Source: Sphingomonadaceae bacterium
GTDB taxonomy: Bacteria; Pseudomonadota; Alphaproteobacteria; Sphingomonadales; Sphingomonadaceae
Length of the DNA stretch: 64,000 bases
Assembly (NCBI GenBank): GCA_025359425.1
Contig: JANYGC010000100.1
Location: forward strand, 1 to 64,000
Direction of reading: 5' to 3'
In this document: piece by piece, positions 7,506 to 16,177 of the stretch
How the letters are laid out: each line of letters begins with the position of its first letter
Position numbering within the stretch: the first letter of the stretch is position 1
Made by a program: the position numbers and the translations under genes
The notes under the pieces: generated by a model
Database searches by the model: none
Seen by the model: only the letters and a program-made list of their open reading frames with translations
Told to the model about the DNA's origin: nothing

Positions 7506-10070
7506 ATGCAGCTTGTCATCGTTGAATCGCCCGCCAAGGCCAAGACTATCGAGAAGTACCTGGGCAAGGACTATATGGTCCTCGCCTCTTACGGTCACGT
7601 CCGTGATCTGCCGCCCAAGGATGGCTCGGTGCGGCCCGATGAAGAGTTTGCGATGGACTGGGAGGTCTATGGCGACAAGGCGCGGCAGGTGAAGGCGATC
7701 ACCGATGCGGCCAAGACCGCCGACCGCCTGATCCTCGCGACTGACCCTGACCGCGAGGGCGAGGCGATCTCGTGGCACGTGCGCGAACTCCTCGCCAAGA
7801 AGAAGGCGCTGCCCAAGGAAGTCGAGCGGGTCACCTTCAATGCGATCACCAAGGACGTGATCCTGGCGGCGATGAAGGTCCCGCGCGAGCTCGATCAGGA
7901 TCTGATCGACGCGTACCTCGCCCGCCGCGCGCTCGATTACCTGTTCGGCTTTACGCTGTCGCCGGTGCTGTGGCGCAAGCTGCCCGGGGCCAAGAGCGCG
8001 GGCCGTGTGCAATCGGTCGCGCTGCGGCTGATCTGCCAGCGTGAGCACGAAATCGAACTGTTCCGCGCCGACGAATACTGGTCGGTGCTGGCCCGGCTGG
8101 AGCATCTTGGCACGGCGTTTCCGGCGCGGCTGGTCAAGTTCGACGGACAGAAGCTCGACAAGTTGAGCCTTGGCAATGCCGGCTCGGCCGCGAAGGCCAA
8201 GGCCGTGGTTGAGGCCGCGACCTTCCGGGTCGAGGAGGTTGAGACCAAACCGACCCGGCGCAATCCCTACCCGCCGTTCACCACCTCGACGCTGCAGATG
8301 GAAGCCTCGCGCAAGCTGGGCTTTTCGGCCAGCCACACGATGCGGGTGGCGCAGGGGCTGTATGAGGCGGGCGCAATTACCTACATGCGCACCGATGGCG
8401 TGCAGATGGACTCCAGCGCCATTTCTGCGGCGCGGGTGGCTATCACAGAACGCTACAAGAACGGTCACTACCTACCTGAAAAGCCGCGCGTTTATGAAAC
8501 CAAGGCGAAGAACGCGCAGGAAGCCCATGAGGCGATCCGCCCGACCGAATTTACCCGCGACAAGTTCGGTAGCGGCGACGAAGCAAAGTTGTACGAGCTG
8601 ATCTGGAAGCGCGCGATCGCCAGCCAGATGGCCTCGGCGGTGATCGAGCGGACCAGCGTGACCTTGCGCGAAGGCACCGGCCAGCACGAGCTGCGCGCGA
8701 GCGGCCAGGTGGTCAAATTCCCCGGCTTCCTCGCGGTCTACGACGAAACTCTCGACCAGAAGGTCGATAGTGAGGACGACGAGAGCGCCATGTTGCCGGC
8801 GCTAAACAGCGGCGATACCCCGGCCAAGCTCGGGGTCGAGGCGAACCAGCACTTCACCCAGCCACCGCCGCGCTTTTCCGAAGCGACTTTGGTCAAGCGG
8901 CTCGAGGAATTGGGGATCGGCCGGCCTTCGACTTACGCCTCGACCATCCAGGTGCTCAAGGACCGCAACTACGTCCGCACCGAGAAGAACCGCTTCTTCG
9001 CCGAGGAGTCTGGCCGGCTGCTGACCGCCTTCCTCGAGCGCTTCTTCCCGCGCTATGTCGCGTACGAATTCACCGCCGGGATGGAAGACGAGCTCGACGA
9101 TGTGTCGGGCGGGCGTGAGGCGTGGAAAGACTTGCTCGCCAAATTCTGGAAGGATTTCAAGCCCAAGAGCGACGAGGTGATGGAGCGCAAGCCGAGCGAG
9201 GTTACCGAGGCGCTGGACGAGTTCCTATCCGATTACCTGTTCCCGCCCACCGAGGACGGCGCCGATCCCCGGATCTGCCCGCAATGCCTGATCGATCACC
9301 GCGAAGGCGGGCGGCTGGCATTGCGCGGCGGGCGATTTGGCGCGTTCGTCGCTTGCTCGAACTATCCCGAATGCAAATACACCCGCAAATTCGCCCAGCC
9401 GGGCGGCGAAGGTGCGGCCGAAGACGGCGAGATCGGCAAGCACCCCGAGACGGGCGAGCCGATCACCCGCAAGGCGGGCCGGTTCGGGCCGTACATCCAG
9501 ATGGGCGAGGGCAAGGAGGCCGCGCGCAGTTCGATCCCCAAGGATATTCCCGAGCTCGATCTCGACTGGGCGGTCAAGCTGCTGAGTCTGCCTCGTGAGG
9601 TTGGCCTGCATCCCGAAAGCGGCGAGAAAATCACTGCATCAATAGGACGTTATGGGCCATACCTCGCGCACAACGGCAAATATGCCAAGCTGCGCAGCAC
9701 CGCCGAGGTGTTCGAAACCGGCATGAACAGCGCGGTCGCCAAACTGGCCGAAGCGGCAGCCGGCGGGGGCCGGGGCGCGCGTGCTGCGGTAGAACCGCTC
9801 AACACCTTCGGCCCGCACCCCGAAAGCGGCGGCGAGATGAAGCTGATGGCCGGGCGCTATGGTCCTTACGTCACCGACGGCACCACCAACGCCACCCTGC
9901 CGCGCGACCAGAAGCCCGAAGACCTGACCATGGAAGCGGCGATCGTCCTGATCACCGAGCGCGCCGCCAAGGGCCCGGCCAAGGGCAAGGGGCGCAAGAA
10001 GGCGCCGGCAGCCAAGAAGAAGGCTCCAGCCAAGAAAGCGGCGCCGAAGAAGGCTGTTGCGAAGAAATAG
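7506..10070 (+). CDS. topA: DNA topoisomerase I
   Basis: This type IA topoisomerase relaxes negative supercoils. The 854-residue protein starts with the TOPRIM domain (MQLVIVESPAKAKTIEKYLG; acidic DPDREGEAISWH). The active-site tyrosine is Y293 in ITYMRTDG. The C-terminal half has one four-cysteine zinc ribbon (CPQC near 600, CSNYPEC about 25 residues later) and further repeats that have lost their cysteines (GRFGPYIQMG, GRYGPYLAHNG, GRYGPYVTDG). It ends in a Lys/Ala-rich tail of about 35 residues, common in alphaproteobacterial and actinobacterial TopA. A palindromic repeat element follows the stop codon. Confidence 0.97.
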   Translation: MQLVIVESPAKAKTIEKYLGKDYMVLASYGHVRDLPPKDGSVRPDEEFAMDWEVYGDKARQVKAITDAAKTADRLILATDPDREGEAISWHVRELLAKKKALPKEVERVTFNAITKDVILAAMKVPRELDQDLIDAYLARRALDYLFGFTLSPVLWRKLPGAKSAGRVQSVALRLICQREHEIELFRADEYWSVLARLEHLGTAFPARLVKFDGQKLDKLSLGNAGSAAKAKAVVEAATFRVEEVETKPTRRNPYPPFTTSTLQMEASRKLGFSASHTMRVAQGLYEAGAITYMRTDGVQMDSSAISAARVAITERYKNGHYLPEKPRVYETKAKNAQEAHEAIRPTEFTRDKFGSGDEAKLYELIWKRAIASQMASAVIERTSVTLREGTGQHELRASGQVVKFPGFLAVYDETLDQKVDSEDDESAMLPALNSGDTPAKLGVEANQHFTQPPPRFSEATLVKRLEELGIGRPSTYASTIQVLKDRNYVRTEKNRFFAEESGRLLTAFLERFFPRYVAYEFTAGMEDELDDVSGGREAWKDLLAKFWKDFKPKSDEVMERKPSEVTEALDEFLSDYLFPPTEDGADPRICPQCLIDHREGGRLALRGGRFGAFVACSNYPECKYTRKFAQPGGEGAAEDGEIGKHPETGEPITRKAGRFGPYIQMGEGKEAARSSIPKDIPELDLDWAVKLLSLPREVGLHPESGEKITASIGRYGPYLAHNGKYAKLRSTAEVFETGMNSAVAKLAEAAAGGGRGARAAVEPLNTFGPHPESGGEMKLMAGRYGPYVTDGTTNATLPRDQKPEDLTMEAAIVLITERAAKGPAKGKGRKKAPAAKKKAPAKKAAPKKAVAKK

Positions 10071-10072
10071 CC

Positions 10073-10163
10073 CGTCGTCCCGGGCTTGACCCGGGACCGG
10101 TGGCCGGATCAATCCAAGCTTGCGTCAGGACGCCAGCGGTCCCGGGTCAAGCCCGGGACGACG
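10073..10163. repeat. palindromic repeat with perfect 26-bp arms
   Basis: Left arm 10073-10098 and right arm 10138-10163 are exact reverse complements (core CCCGGGCTTGACCCGGGAC), with a 39-base loop. It lies between topA and the next gene and can act as a transcript-end hairpin. The core looks like a dispersed REP-type element; its copy number in the genome cannot be seen here. Confidence 0.85.
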
Positions 10164-10225
10164 CTTGCAGCAAAGGCTCGAGCGTCATAGTCTGGTCCCC
10201 GGGTCGCAGCTCCTGGGAGGGCGCG

Positions 10226-10978
10226 ATGAGTCTTGATTCACTGGTGCTGCTGGCAATCGTCGGCATGTTTTTTGGCTTCATGGCGGTGGAACTGTTCGTT
10301 CCGGCCACGCGCGCCATGCCGCAAGTGCGGTTCTGGCGGCTGATCGGCATGGCCGGGTTCGCCCTGACCCTGGCGGTCAACGTGTACGCGCCGTTGCTGA
10401 TCCTGCCGTGGTTTGCCGGGATTTCTGCGCTCGACCTGTCGGGCTGGGGCGTCTGGGCCGCGCTACCGACGGTCGCGCTGACCACCTTTTTCACTTATTG
10501 GTCGCACCGCGTGCAGCACCGCTTCGACCTGCTCTGGCGCATGGGCCACCAGCTTCACCACGGGGTGGCGCGGGTCGATGCCGCCTCGGCGTTTATCTTC
10601 CACCCGGTCGATGTGTTCATCCAGGTGTTCTGGACGTTGCTCGCCTCGATCCTGCTCGGGGTCAGCCCGATGGCCGGCGCGGTGGCCGGGGTCGCGCTGT
10701 CGTGGATCGCGCTGTACCAGCACTGGAACATCGATACCCCGCGCTGGACCAACTGGCTGATCCAGCGGCCTGAGGCGCACATGCTGCACCACGAATACAA
10801 CGTTCACGCGCGCAATTTCGGCGACATGCCGGTGTGGGACATGCTGTTCGGCACTTACGCCAACCCGGCTCGCTCCGACGATGTGCGGGTGGGGTTCGAG
10901 CCCGACCGGATGAAGCGGTGGGTGGCGATGCTGCTGATGGTCGATGTCAGCAGCGAGCAGGGCCGGGAGCGATTGTGA
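10226..10978 (+). CDS. sterol desaturase / fatty acid hydroxylase family protein
   Basis: This 250-residue membrane-bound di-iron oxygenase family protein has the histidine clusters SHRVQH, GHQLHH and HMLHHEYNVH, which ligate the two irons in this superfamily. It has about four membrane spans. The start is ATG at 10226 behind GGGAGG; the open frame reaches further upstream only through the repeat element. The substrate (carotenoid, fatty acid or hopanoid) is not evident. It is followed by a 316-base gene-free stretch. Confidence 0.88.
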   Translation: MSLDSLVLLAIVGMFFGFMAVELFVPATRAMPQVRFWRLIGMAGFALTLAVNVYAPLLILPWFAGISALDLSGWGVWAALPTVALTTFFTYWSHRVQHRFDLLWRMGHQLHHGVARVDAASAFIFHPVDVFIQVFWTLLASILLGVSPMAGAVAGVALSWIALYQHWNIDTPRWTNWLIQRPEAHMLHHEYNVHARNFGDMPVWDMLFGTYANPARSDDVRVGFEPDRMKRWVAMLLMVDVSSEQGRERL

Positions 10979-11294
10979 GTGGCGTGCGGGGCCAAAGGTC
11001 ACACGAAGGTCACACTTAAACGAACGCGCGGCGTGCTTCACTTTGCTGGCGGACACGAGATGCGGATTTGACGGTTTGAAAGAGCCGGGCCGGTCTTAGC
11101 AGCGTGCGGGCGTGTAGGAAAATGGCTGGAAGGGTGCGGTCCAACATCCCCCAACTCCGCTCATGCTGAGCTTGTCGAAGCACTGTCCTTGTTCTTCGTG
11201 CCTTGTGCGCAACCGCCGAAGAAAAGGCAGCCCTTCGACAAGCTCAGGGTAGACGGGGTTTGGGGGTTCCGGGGTAGTTTGCTATCCCACCCCC
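10979..11294. other. intergenic region with short direct repeat and REP-like inverted repeat
   Basis: No gene was found. It contains AAGGTCACAC twice (10995-11004 and 11006-11015), one helical turn apart. It also holds an inverted repeat with perfect 15-bp arms CTGAGCTTGTCGAAG (11166-11180) and its complement (11233-11247). Related pieces of the second element occur at about 12898-12913 (between era and rnc) and at 61194-61216 (inside uppS). Confidence 0.7.
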
Positions 11295-11474
11295 ATGGCC
11301 GAACAATTCACCAAACACCGCCAACCCTGGAAAGCCGAGGAAGTCGGCAAACTGCGCACCCTCGCGGGCAAGGGCAAGGGGCTGAAGGAAATCGCGAAAG
11401 CGCTGAACCGCAGCGAGGAATCGACCAAGGAGCGCGCCAAGATCGACGGAATCGGCATTGCGAAGTTGCGGTGA
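11295..11474 (+). CDS. 59-residue SANT/Myb-like or HTH small protein
   Basis: The short frame begins at ATG 11295 and ends at TGA 11472-11474. The protein is basic. It has a tryptophan near the start (RQPWKAEEVGKLRTLAGKG), then a helix-turn-helix-like pattern (GLKEIAKALNRSEESTKERA) and a basic end. The pattern of W..EEV..LR.L...G....IA..L.RS...... matches small single-repeat SANT/Myb-like bacterial DNA-binding proteins. Its codon use is like the chromosome. It faces the minus-strand gene that ends six bases later. The function is unknown, and an RNA-binding role is equally possible. Confidence 0.6.
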   Translation: MAEQFTKHRQPWKAEEVGKLRTLAGKGKGLKEIAKALNRSEESTKERAKIDGIGIAKLR

Positions 11475-11479
11475 TATGC

Positions 11480-11956
11480 TCAATCGAAGCGGAGCTTGAC
11501 GAGTTCAGACCTGTCCACGCCAATCAATTCTGCCGCCTCTTCAATGCTCAAATCAGGGTTTTCCTGCCTGAGTTCCGTGATCGTGCGGGCTAGCGGGCTA
11601 TCGTTGAGATCGAACCAGATTGGGTAGTTACTGCGCGTGCGAAGTGTCCGAAGGACCTGTTCGTATTGCAGAAATTCGTTTGGCCAATCACCTTTTGATA
11701 CAATTGCTTGGGCGTCTGTTTTAGTGACCCGCCTTACTAAATACTCGTCAAAAATTCGCTCTTCTTGGGCGATGACCCAATGTTGCCCGCATGACTCGCA
11801 TTGGGAAAGATTAAGCCACCACTGCGTTCCGCCATGATCCTGGATGCGATTTACTGTCGCGAAAAAGCGTTCATCGTCGCCGTCAAATCCCATGGGGATA
11901 TTGTCGAGGTCGCTAAGTCCTCCGCACCTGCAATCTGAGTCCGTTTTTGAGGTCAC
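11480..11956 (-). CDS. AT-rich unknown protein with paired Cys motifs, coupled to era
   Basis: This 158-residue soluble protein has cysteine pairs near the N-terminus (CRCGG) and in the middle (CESCGQHW) that could bind zinc. Its C-terminal third (ITELRQENPDLSIEEAAELI) looks helical and HTH-like. GTG at 11956 overlaps the era TGA in the GTGA pattern, so it is translated from the era transcript. Its base composition is clearly lower in GC than era or lepB, which points to later acquisition into the operon end. No family was recognised. Confidence 0.65.
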   Translation of the reverse strand: MTSKTDSDCRCGGLSDLDNIPMGFDGDDERFFATVNRIQDHGGTQWWLNLSQCESCGQHWVIAQEERIFDEYLVRRVTKTDAQAIVSKGDWPNEFLQYEQVLRTLRTRSNYPIWFDLNDSPLARTITELRQENPDLSIEEAAELIGVDRSELVKLRFD

Positions 11957-12876
11957 TTCACCCAGTCCAGCCCAATTTCCTCATAAACTTCCTTGTCCTC
12001 GCCCCACTTCTCGTCGACCTTGACGTGGAGGAACAGGTGGACCTTCACACCGAGCAATTGGCAAAGTTCCTTGCGCGCCGTCTCACCGATCGACTTCAGC
12101 TTGCTCCCGCCTTTGCCGAGCACGATGCCCTTCTGGCTGTCGCGGGCGATCACGATCTGCTGGTGGATCTCGACCGAGCCGTCGGGGCGGTGGGTGTAGC
12201 TTTCGGGGCGGACCGCGCTGTCATAGGGCAGTTCGTCGTGGAGCTGGCGGTAGAGCTGTTCGCGGGTGATCTCGCAGGCGAGCAACCGCTCGCTGGCGTT
12301 GGAGACCTGGTCTTCGGGGTAGTGCCACGCGCCTTCGGGCATCAGCTGCGCCAGCCGGGTCTTGAGTTCGGGCACGCCGTCGCCGGTCAGCGCCGAAATG
12401 AAGAACACCTCGTCAAACGCGGCCTTGCCGTCCTCGTCCGTTCCGGCCAGCTCCTGCGCGGCGATCAACAGCGGTTCCTTGGCCACTTCGTCGACCTTGT
12501 TGAGCACCAGGATCTTGCGCTCGGGGCGGTGCTTCAGGTCCTCCAAAATCGGTTCGAGGTAATCGCGGCGCTTCTTGCGGCCATCGACCACCAGCAGGAT
12601 CGCATCGGCCTCTTGCGCGCCCTCCCACGCCGCGGCGACCATCGCTCGGTCAAGCCGGCGTTTGGGCGCGAACAGCCCGGGGGTGTCGGCGAGGATGATC
12701 TGGGTCTGCCCCTCCAGCGCAATCCCCATCAACCGCGCGCGGGTGGTCTGCGCCTTGGCACTGACAATCGCGACTTTCTGGCCCACAAGCGCGTTGACCA
12801 GCGTGGATTTGCCCGCATTGGGCGCGCCGAGGACGGCAACGAGGCCGCAGTGAGGGGTGAGGGGGGTGTCATTCAT
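11953..12876 (-). CDS. era: GTPase Era
   Basis: Era is an essential GTPase that binds 16S rRNA and helps mature the 30S subunit. The 307-residue protein shows G1 GAPNAGKST, G3 DTPG, G4 NKVD and G5 SALTGDG in the GTPase domain, and a C-terminal KH RNA-binding domain (GIVLGKGGSKLKSIG). Gene order on the minus strand is lepB-rnc-era, the usual arrangement for these genes. A partial REP-like sequence lies in the 51 bases between rnc and era. Confidence 0.97.
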   Translation of the reverse strand: MNDTPLTPHCGLVAVLGAPNAGKSTLVNALVGQKVAIVSAKAQTTRARLMGIALEGQTQIILADTPGLFAPKRRLDRAMVAAAWEGAQEADAILLVVDGRKKRRDYLEPILEDLKHRPERKILVLNKVDEVAKEPLLIAAQELAGTDEDGKAAFDEVFFISALTGDGVPELKTRLAQLMPEGAWHYPEDQVSNASERLLACEITREQLYRQLHDELPYDSAVRPESYTHRPDGSVEIHQQIVIARDSQKGIVLGKGGSKLKSIGETARKELCQLLGVKVHLFLHVKVDEKWGEDKEVYEEIGLDWVK

Positions 12877-12927
12877 CGGCCCCCCATACCGATTTCGCCG
12901 AACTTGTCGAAGTGCTGACTTTTGCGG

Positions 12928-13596
12928 CTACCCAAACTTCCGCATGAATTCCTCAGCCGCCGCGGTCTCGGCCTCGCGCAGGCTGGTGCCGGCGGCCTCG
13001 GCGCTGCCCACCCCGTGGACCTCGACCGAGACCAGAAACCGCGCGGCGTGATCGGGGCCGGAGCGTTCGACCAGCTGGTACTGCGGGCCCTTGCGGCGAT
13101 TGCCCGCGGCCCATTCCTGCAGCGCCGACTTGGGGTGCTTGGATTGCCCGGCCTTGCCCGCGACCGCATCGCCCCACAGGCGGCGAACCATCGCAGCGGT
13201 GGCATCGTAGCCGCGGGTGACCAAGCTCGCGCCGATCAGCGCCTCCATCACGTCACCCAGGATATTGTCGCTATCGTGCCCGCCATCGTCGCGCGCCTGC
13301 TTGCCGAGCTGGATGTGCGAGCCAAGGCCGATCTGCCGCGCCACACCAGCGCAAGTCGCGCCGCTGACGAGCGCGTTGAGCCGCTGCGAGAGTTTGCCTT
13401 CATTGCCGATGTCGAGCTCGAACAGCCACTGTGCGATGACCAGGCCGAGCATCCGGTCGCCGAGGAATTCGAGCCGCTGGTAGTCGCGCGCCGCGCCGGT
13501 GCTGCCGTGCGTCAGCGCTTCAAGCCACAGCGCTTCGTCCGCGATCGGCTGGCCGGCCAGCGCGGTGAGGAAGGTGTGGGTTTCGGCTGCGAGCAC
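12928..13596 (-). CDS. rnc: ribonuclease III
   Basis: RNase III cleaves double-stranded RNA in rRNA processing. The 222-residue protein has the signature RLEFLGDRMLGL with its acidic metal ligands, a second catalytic acidic patch (DNILGDVMEALIGA) and a C-terminal dsRNA-binding domain (ALQEWAAGNRRKGPQYQLVE). GTG at 13596 starts six bases after the lepB stop. Methionine replaces the more common valine in the signature (DRML), which is conservative. Confidence 0.96.
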   Translation of the reverse strand: MLAAETHTFLTALAGQPIADEALWLEALTHGSTGAARDYQRLEFLGDRMLGLVIAQWLFELDIGNEGKLSQRLNALVSGATCAGVARQIGLGSHIQLGKQARDDGGHDSDNILGDVMEALIGASLVTRGYDATAAMVRRLWGDAVAGKAGQSKHPKSALQEWAAGNRRKGPQYQLVERSGPDHAARFLVSVEVHGVGSAEAAGTSLREAETAAAEEFMRKFG

Positions 13597-13602
13597 GTGA
13601 GC

Positions 13603-14457
13603 TCAGAACGTGCCGCCGAGCCGGTTCCACCGCGCGGCGGTAAACCAGGTCCACGGCTTGAGCCATTGCGCGCCGCCATCGGTCGACCACATCATCACCG
13701 TCGCGCGGCCGAGCAGGTTGTCGATCGGGACCAGCCCGATGCCGCCCGCCGGATCGGCCGGATAGCGGCTGTCTTCCGAGTTGTCGCGGTTGTCGCCCAT
13801 CAGGAACACGCTGCCCTCGGGCACCACCACCGGGTCGGTGTTGTCCTTGGAATTGGTGTTGAGGTCGAGCACATCGTAGCTCTTGCCGCCGGGCAGCGTT
13901 TCGGTGAAGCGCGGATAGCGGCACACGTCGGAGCCGTCGGCGCGCTTGGCGGTGAACTGGCTCGAATAGCAGCGCGTGTTGGGGCTGACCGCGACTTCGA
14001 AATCGGCGATCCGGACCTTGGGTATGGCCGCATTGTTGAGCCACAATTGGCCGTTCTTCATCTCCACCGTATCGCCGGGCAGCCCGATCACGCGCTTGAT
14101 CCAGTCTTCCTCGAAGTGTGCCGGGGCCTTGAACACCACCACATCGCCGCGCTCCGGATCGGACGCGAGCACGCGGGTTTCGGGCAGCAGCGGCACCCCG
14201 AACGGCAGCGAGCGGCGCGAGAAGCCATAGGGCCATTTGGCGAGCAGCAGATAGTCACCGTTGAGCAGGCGCGGCAGCATCGATTCGCTCGGAATGTAGA
14301 ACGGCGCGAACACGAAACTGCGGAACAGCACCACCGCGATGGCCAGCTTGAGCACGAAGACCGGGAACGAATCCTCCTTCTTCGGGGGCTTGGCCGGAGC
14401 CACGACGGGCACCTCGTTGGCAGGCGTGGCGGGCGTTTCGAGCGTGGTGTCGGTCAT
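13603..14457 (-). CDS. lepB: signal peptidase I
   Basis: LepB removes signal peptides from secreted proteins at the inner membrane. The protein is 284 residues from ATG 14457; the frame also has a TTG six bases earlier. One membrane span (about residues 33-50) precedes the catalytic serine S59 in YIPSESMLP; the general-base lysine is K121 in DWIKRVIG. The GDNRDNSEDSR box near the C-terminus is intact. The short Pro/Ala/Lys-rich cytoplasmic head is typical of the order. It is first in lepB-rnc-era. Confidence 0.96.
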   Translation of the reverse strand: MTDTTLETPATPANEVPVVAPAKPPKKEDSFPVFVLKLAIAVVLFRSFVFAPFYIPSESMLPRLLNGDYLLLAKWPYGFSRRSLPFGVPLLPETRVLASDPERGDVVVFKAPAHFEEDWIKRVIGLPGDTVEMKNGQLWLNNAAIPKVRIADFEVAVSPNTRCYSSQFTAKRADGSDVCRYPRFTETLPGGKSYDVLDLNTNSKDNTDPVVVPEGSVFLMGDNRDNSEDSRYPADPAGGIGLVPIDNLLGRATVMMWSTDGGAQWLKPWTWFTAARWNRLGGTF

Positions 14458-14611
14458 CGGCAAGTTCCATGTTGGTCTGGCGCGGGCGCGTCAAGTCTTA
14501 TGGTGTAGTATGTTAATAACACACTAACGAATGGGTGCATACGATTTCGTAACTTGGCCATGACGCTGCGCCGGGGCATAGGCGCTGGCGGGCGAATGCA
14601 GGAGTGACACG

Positions 14612-16126
14612 ATGAGCGATGCGGTAGCGGCAGCATGGGCGGAACTGGCGGCCTTGCCCCGGCCCGATCTCAAGACGCTGTTTGCTGATTCCGGACGGCT
14701 GGCAGCGTGGTCGGCCAAGCTCGAGCTGCCGGGCGGAGCGGTGCGGTTCGACTGGTCGAAGACACACCTTGATGCCGCGCTGGGTGCTGCCTTCCTCAAG
14801 CTGGCCGATGCGGCGGGGTTCACCGAGCGCCGCACTGCGATGTTCGAAGGCGAGCATATCAACACCAGCGAGGACCGCGCGGTCGAGCACACCGCGCTGC
14901 GCGGAGTGGGCAAGGACAGCAGCGTCGAGGAAGCCCACGCGCTGCACCTGCGGATGAAGAGCCTGGTCGAGGCCATTCATGCTGGCGCGCTGGGCGAGGT
15001 CAAACACCTGATCCACATCGGCATCGGCGGCTCGGCGCTCGGCCCGGCGCTGGCGGTCGATGCGCTGACCCGCGACGGGGCCGAGGTGGACGTCCACGTG
15101 GTCTCGAATATCGATGGCTGCGCATTGGAAGCCGCGTTCAAGGCCTGCGACCCGGCGACCACGCTGATCGCGGTCGCCTCCAAGACCTTCACCACCACCG
15201 AGACGATGACCAATGCCATGTCGGCGCTGGAATGGCTGCGCCAGAACGGGGTGAGCGACCCGTATGGCCGGGTGGTGGCGCTGACTGCGTTTCCCGACAA
15301 GGCGGTCGAATGGGGGGTCGATGAAACCCGCGTGCTGCCGTTCCCGGAAAGCGTCGGCGGGCGCTATTCGCTGTGGTCGTCGATCGGCTTCCCGATTGCG
15401 CTCGCGGTCGGCTGGAGCGAATTTGCCGAATTTCTCGACGGGGCGGCGGCGATGGACCGGCATTTTCTGGGTACCGACGGGCTTGACAACCTGCCGCTGC
15501 GCGCGGCCTGCGGCGACCTTTACTATACCCAGCTACGCGGCACCCAGACGCGGGCCTGCTTTGCCTATGACGAGCGGCTGCGGCTGCTGCCAAGCTACCT
15601 CCAGCAGCTCGAAATGGAATCGAACGGCAAGTCGGTGAAGCTCGACGGCACGCCGGTCGGCCGCCCGACCGCGCCGATCACCTGGGGCGGGGTGGGGACC
15701 GACGCGCAGCATGCGGTGTTCCAGCTGCTCCACCAAGGCACCAACCTGGTGCCGGTCGATTTCATCGCCGCGATCGGCCCCGGCGATGATCTTGACCCCG
15801 CGCATCACCGCAACCTGCTCGCCAACTGCTTTGCGCAAGGCGCGGCGCTGATGGCGGGCAAGGCCAGCAAGGACGGCGCGCGGGCTTATCCCGGCGACCG
15901 GCCCTCGGCGACGATCCTGTGCGAGGAGCTCAACGCCGCTACACTCGGCGCGCTGATCGCGTTCCACGAGCACCGCACCTTTGCCAATGGGGTGATGCTG
16001 GGGATCAACTCGTTCGACCAGTTCGGGGTCGAACTGGGCAAGGACATCGCCAGGGCCATCGTCGCGGGCGGGACCACGTTCGACGCCAGCACCGAGGCGC
16101 TGCTGGCCGAGGCAGGGATCAGGTAG
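14612..16126 (+). CDS. pgi: glucose-6-phosphate isomerase
   Basis: Pgi interconverts glucose-6-phosphate and fructose-6-phosphate. The 504-residue protein has the sugar-phosphate loop GIGGSALGPALAVDAL, the SKTFTTTETMTNA loop, the family signature around FPESVGGRYSLWSSIG, the EMESNGK segment and C-terminal GVMLGINSFDQFGVELGK. A GGAG Shine-Dalgarno precedes the ATG. Gor and the short Gnd in the same window also belong to sugar-phosphate/NADPH metabolism, but they are not co-transcribed with pgi. Confidence 0.97.
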   Translation: MSDAVAAAWAELAALPRPDLKTLFADSGRLAAWSAKLELPGGAVRFDWSKTHLDAALGAAFLKLADAAGFTERRTAMFEGEHINTSEDRAVEHTALRGVGKDSSVEEAHALHLRMKSLVEAIHAGALGEVKHLIHIGIGGSALGPALAVDALTRDGAEVDVHVVSNIDGCALEAAFKACDPATTLIAVASKTFTTTETMTNAMSALEWLRQNGVSDPYGRVVALTAFPDKAVEWGVDETRVLPFPESVGGRYSLWSSIGFPIALAVGWSEFAEFLDGAAAMDRHFLGTDGLDNLPLRAACGDLYYTQLRGTQTRACFAYDERLRLLPSYLQQLEMESNGKSVKLDGTPVGRPTAPITWGGVGTDAQHAVFQLLHQGTNLVPVDFIAAIGPGDDLDPAHHRNLLANCFAQGAALMAGKASKDGARAYPGDRPSATILCEELNAATLGALIAFHEHRTFANGVMLGINSFDQFGVELGKDIARAIVAGGTTFDASTEALLAEAGIR

Positions 16127-16152
16127 ATTGACTAGGCAGTTGCCAACTGCGT

Positions 16153-16177
16153 CATAAAATGTTCCGACAATTTTATG
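16153..16177 (+). terminator. AT-rich hairpin after pgi that includes the next gene's putative start
   Basis: CATAAAAT (16153-16160) and ATTTTATG (16170-16177) are perfect inverted repeats with a nine-base loop. It lies 27 bases after pgi and may be a terminator or stability hairpin. The last three bases are the ATG at 16175 of the following frame, so an RNA fold here would hide that start. Confidence 0.4.
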
